From Bigelowiella natans CCMP2755 (lineage: Eukaryota; Cercozoa; Chlorarachniophyceae), in the NCBI GenBank assembly GCA_000320545.1, contig ADNK01000346.1, positions 1 through 37,500 on the forward strand: a stretch of DNA of 37,500 nt, read 5' to 3'. The translations under genes were made by a program, and so were the position numbers. Below the pieces are notes generated by a model, which did not search any database, was not told the DNA's origin, and worked only from the letters and a program-made list of their open reading frames with translations. Positions 33,848 through 37,500 of the stretch are shown one piece after another. Every line of letters begins with the position of its first letter. The stretch's first letter is position 1.

Positions 33848-34669
33848 GCCTCTCGCCTTACCCGCAGCTTCAAAAACTGAGATAATTAATTTCCGAAGCA
33901 TGAGTTTGCATTATGACAAGTCCCCCCCCCCTTGCAACATCGCTTGCAGTAGGCAGCCTTCTAAAATGTTCCGAATTTCACGAAAAGTGTTATTTCCGTC
34001 TAATGTGCTATTCAAAAAAAGAGATGGCGGCTTCTAGATATGATATCAAAGGATCTCTCTTGCTTTTGCTCCTCTTCTTTCTTCCTCCTCCCGCCCTTCC
34101 TCCCTCCCACCCAGTGGCACCACCTATTTGATCTACTGCTGCTGTTGTAACGGCCACGGCTCACACGCTCCGAGAGAAGGATTGCAGTTGGCGTTTCATG
34201 TTCCTTCTTCATAGTTTGGCAGGGTTTTAGAACACATTTTAAGCCGATAATATCTCATAATTTTATTTAATAAATTTTTAAAATATAGTTTATCGGGATA
34301 ATATCCGATGTTATTTGTTAGTTTTAGAAAGTATTTTAATGGTACAATATCAGAGGATAGTATTTAGGGTTAGTTCATCATCGTGCTTCTTCCAATACAT
34401 TATGTAGACGGACATTGTGAAATGTCGTCGTGACAAAACGCAGTACATTTTAGTAATATTGCATCATATAATGGCCTGTCTCCTGTGTCTTAACGCTTCG
34501 ACAGAACGAAGAAGACTGAAGCACGAACAAGAATGATGGTGCTCTTCTTTCATCACTGATCTCTTCGCCATCCTTTCCTCCCATCACTCATCCCTCTCAT
34601 CACTCTCAACAGGAACGTGTCCTATTCTGGACGATTATATAAAGAATTCAGCAATAATTATCATACGAA
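33848..34669. promoter_or_regulatory. Divergent region between the EF-hand gene and CDK20
   Basis: This region holds the promoters of two divergent genes. The part nearest the EF-hand gene carries coding-like segments (see findings). The AT-rich middle holds two copies of the palindrome GATAATATC at 34246-34254 and 34297-34305; the second sits in a larger near-palindrome ATCGGGATAATATCCGAT. TATATAAAG at 34636-34644 lies about 30 nt before the CDK20 ATG and could be a TATA box. All regulatory roles are inferred from sequence form alone. Confidence 0.45.
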
Positions 34670-35856
34670 ATGAATATTGAGAAGGAAGGGGAGGGGAAAG
34701 GCGAGCATGCTGCTGTTTTTGAACAAGATTCAAAGCGAAATCTTCCTGCAGATGAAAAGGTGGTTGCAGCAGCGTCACCAGCTGAAGAAGGAGCCATTTC
34801 CTCTCCATCCCTGCGCTCTTCCCCCAATACAAACAGCTATATGATTACAAGTTTACAGAGCAAGGACGCTGCAACTTCTTCTTCCCAAGGCGGGATCGAA
34901 AGTCAGAGAAGCAGCTCCATTTTAAAATCACGAACTACATCATACAACGTGCTGACGAGAATCGGCGAAGGGACGTTTGGCGAGGTGTTCAAAGCTACGG
35001 ACGCCAAGACTGGACAAGTATGTCAAAGCTGCTGTGATTGATAGGGGTTTAATTCGAGAGATGAATCGATACACGACGAACGAGTGATGATGGCGTGATG
35101 ATTACTCTTGTGGCGGAAACAAAGCTGACCACCCCCCTGACTCTTTAAGGTTGTTGCTCTAAAGCGAATCCGGATCCCAAACGCACAACAGCAGGGTGTT
35201 CCCTTGAGCCTCATTCGAGAAATCAAGGGACTGACCCAGGTAAGCAAGCTTAAGCATTAATATCACATGTCTTGGACAATTAAGTTTGTGTTTGGAACTG
35301 TGTAGTTCTCATATGTAGTGATAGCGATATGATAATGTCATAAAGCGGCAGCTGTTTCGCCATATTCATGTTGGTATCATCCCAATACATGCATATATTT
35401 TTCTATCATGGGTTGCTCTGGAATCGCATACCAAGAGTAAACGTACAATCTTGATGACTTCCTCCTTGCGTACTTAAAAGCCATTACGTTTTTTGTCAGT
35501 TGGAGGATCCACACGTGATACACCTTTTTGATCACTTTCCGCAGGTAGTAAGGTGTCGTATCATCCTGTTTTCGATTTATGGCATTTTGCACTGAGAAAC
35601 TAATAATAGACAGACGTCGATATGGAAGATGATTCGGAACAACAAACTCAATTGATAGGAACACAGTCACAAGAGACATGCTTTTTGCTAGTGATGAGCA
35701 AAATCATTATATCGCTTGTTCAACAACAAGAATAGCCATCATCATCATCGTCGTCATCATCATCATCCTTCTCAGGGCTCTTCAGTGATTCTAGTTCTTG
35801 AATATATGCATACCGACTTGGGACAGGTCTTAGCAAGGTGTGTCTGTTGGTGCTAA

Positions 35857-35899
<43 letters not shown>

Positions 35900-36509
35900 A
35901 CCATTACAAAGAAGAATGTATTTCTCCAAACAAGACCTTGTTCATGAATAGAAGGGGGTTATGTTAATGAAAGGGTATCATCACCGCCCCTCGATCATTC
36001 TTGAACAAGCTGAGCGGTGATAGTAGTAATGAGAAGATAATGATAGAATGTCTACTTCTTGATAGGTTAGCAGACCAAGGGAAGTCATTATCAGAAGCGC
36101 AGATTAAGACTATCATGATCATGCTTCTCAAAGGATTAGCTGCCGTGCATAAGGTGTAGTAGTAGTAGGATAAAGAAGAAGAAGAAGAAGAAGAAGAAGA
36201 AGAAGAAGATTATGGGGAGAATGAGGAGGAGAAGAAGGAGAATGGTTGATGATGATGAGGAAGGAGGAGGAAGGGAGAAGCATTTAATTAGATTGGTAGG
36301 TAGAAGGTAAGTAGCTAAGGAGTACAAACATCTATTCTTCCACATCATTTCACCTGTCTTATAGTATTAAAAAGCGATATATAGCGTGTGGTGGTATACG
36401 ACACGTCCTTTACATCTAATGCTGTGCATTCATTTCTTCAGTGCAACCTGATGCACAGAGATCTGAAACCAGCAAATCTTCTATTGACACAAAAAGGTAC
36501 TCCTCCTCT

Positions 36510-36545
<36 letters not shown>

Positions 36546-36984
36546 TATCCTTCTTGACGATGATTATATCAAAAACACAACCCTCTCCACTACGTGATTT
36601 AAGCATGTGATATGCTCTCTTGGGAGACATTTGTTAGCCTCCTGATGATACCTACCTGATATGATGATGATGATACTCGCCAGGCATTCTAAAGTTAGCT
36701 GATTTTGGGCTTGTTCGAGTAGTAAAGGAGAAGAGGAGGAAAGGGGGAGGGGATTACACACACGAAGTAGCAACAAGATGGTACAGGTTAGTACTAATAT
36801 CGGTGATAGCTGCAGTTTGAGTAGCATTACGAGGAGGAGGAGGAGGAGGAGGAGGAGGAGGAGGAGGCAAAAGGCGGTTTCACTGCATGCCTCTCTTCTT
36901 TCTTTCTGGTCTCCCCCTCTGATCAATGGCAGTAGCAGCAGCACATCTCCTTTCTCCTTAATTGTTGAAATATGGTGGTGTATT

Positions 36985-37020
<36 letters not shown>

Positions 37021-37500
37021 ATAATAGGGCACCTGAGCTTCTCTTCGGCTCTCGCAACTACGGTCAGGGAGTGGATCTCTGGGCGGTGGTAGCAATACTT
37101 CAACTAGAATATATACTATTGTAATGATGATGGAGATTGTTGCTTCTTGGCCTCCTCATCATCACCATCATCATCAATCAATCTCCACCATTGTTGTAGG
37201 GTTGTATATTCGGAGAGCTTATGAATCATATGCCGCTTTTCCCGGTTTGGTTCTATTCATCATCATCTTCTTCTTCTTCCTCTTCTTCCTCTTCTTCTTC
37301 TCATCACACCATCGCTAATTTTCAACGAACCACAACCGCACCACCCCGCTGTTTTAACTGGTGACGTTGAATGCACAATCAAATACCTCTTTAAAATCAT
37401 GTGTCCTCATGCTTTGTGGTGGTGGCGAAAACAGGGTCAAAACGACATCGATCAGCTCTCCGTTATATTTGAAAGTAGTACCAGCAGAACAAAGAGGAGG
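34670..37500 (+). CDS. CDK20: CDK20/CCRK-like kinase, partial at the right
   Basis: Exons: 34670-35017, 35150-35239, 35500-35544, 35776-35837, 36066-36153, 36442-36496, 36684-36786, 37028-37088, 37200-37244 and 37435 to about 37474; the gene continues past the window. Phases agree throughout. A Ser-rich extension of about 91 residues precedes the kinase domain, which human CDK20 lacks. Motifs: P-loop [18 protein letters not shown] (Lys121), the PSTAIRE-position sequence PLSLIREIK, catalytic [50 protein letters not shown] and [17 protein letters not shown]. The last motifs match CDK20 (CCRK; LF2 in Chlamydomonas) better than other CDKs. The family restrains ciliary length through MAK/ICK-type kinases. 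A basic Gly-rich insert (KEKRRKGGG) sits in the activation loop. Confidence 0.93.
35863..35895 (+). repeat. GT dinucleotide repeat in a CDK20 intron
   Basis: A GT run of about 33 bp lies some 25 nt after the donor at 35838. Further repeats in CDK20 introns are GAA (about 36173-36209), TC (36513-36542), GGA (about 36832-36867) and GT (36989-37019). Confidence 0.9.

Noticed and set aside
1-37500. tRNA or rRNA genes, CRISPR arrays, transposons
   Set aside because: No cloverleaf with B-box, no rRNA core sequence, no spacer-repeat array, and no transposase or reverse-transcriptase motif was seen on either strand.

Overview
The window looks like nuclear DNA of an intron-rich, flagellated or ciliated unicellular eukaryote. 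The evidence is nine multi-exon genes in 37.5 kb, short GT-AG introns (about 50-450 nt), very small exons (down to 26 nt), dense di- and trinucleotide microsatellites, and two clear cilium-linked orthologues (LRRC23 and CDK20/CCRK). TAA, TAG and TGA all end genes, so the code appears standard. I cannot name the species from the sequence. All exon models were built by hand from splice signals, phase and family alignment from memory, without transcript data or searches.

Layout from left to right: 589-1556 (+), 3' exons of an unrecognised gene; 2107-3690 (+), LRRC23-like radial spoke protein; 3947-5868 (+), RI-type leucine-rich-repeat protein; 6065-8980 (+), GST-fold plus LRR protein, which may be spliced to the previous one as a single protein; 10005-11918 (-), proteasome lid subunit Rpn8/PSMD7; 12638-19859 (+), 24-exon TRPV-like channel of 886 residues with a non-standard pore; 21342-23205 (-), aldo-keto reductase fold with signal peptide, VHL-like tail and HTEL end; 23785-29615 (+), CLN3/battenin membrane protein; 30755-33847 (-), EF-hand plus coiled-coil protein; 34670 to beyond the end (+), CDK20 kinase.

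The genes are not an operon and share no single pathway. LRRC23 and CDK20 belong to cilium structure and length control, and the TRPV-like channel could also be ciliary (inference only). CLN3 points to endolysosomes, the aldo-keto reductase to the ER lumen, and Rpn8 is housekeeping.

Three architectural patterns stand out. First, triplet microsatellites sit directly on splice sites (GTAGTA at donors; CTA, TCA or CTC runs before the acceptor AG). Second, two different genes carry a recent tandem duplication spanning an intron 3' splice site plus the first part of the exon. Third, the three convergent intergenic regions (8981-10004, 19860-21341, 29616-30754) share a GCAT/TGCATG-rich composition with few triplet repeats, unlike introns and divergent promoters.
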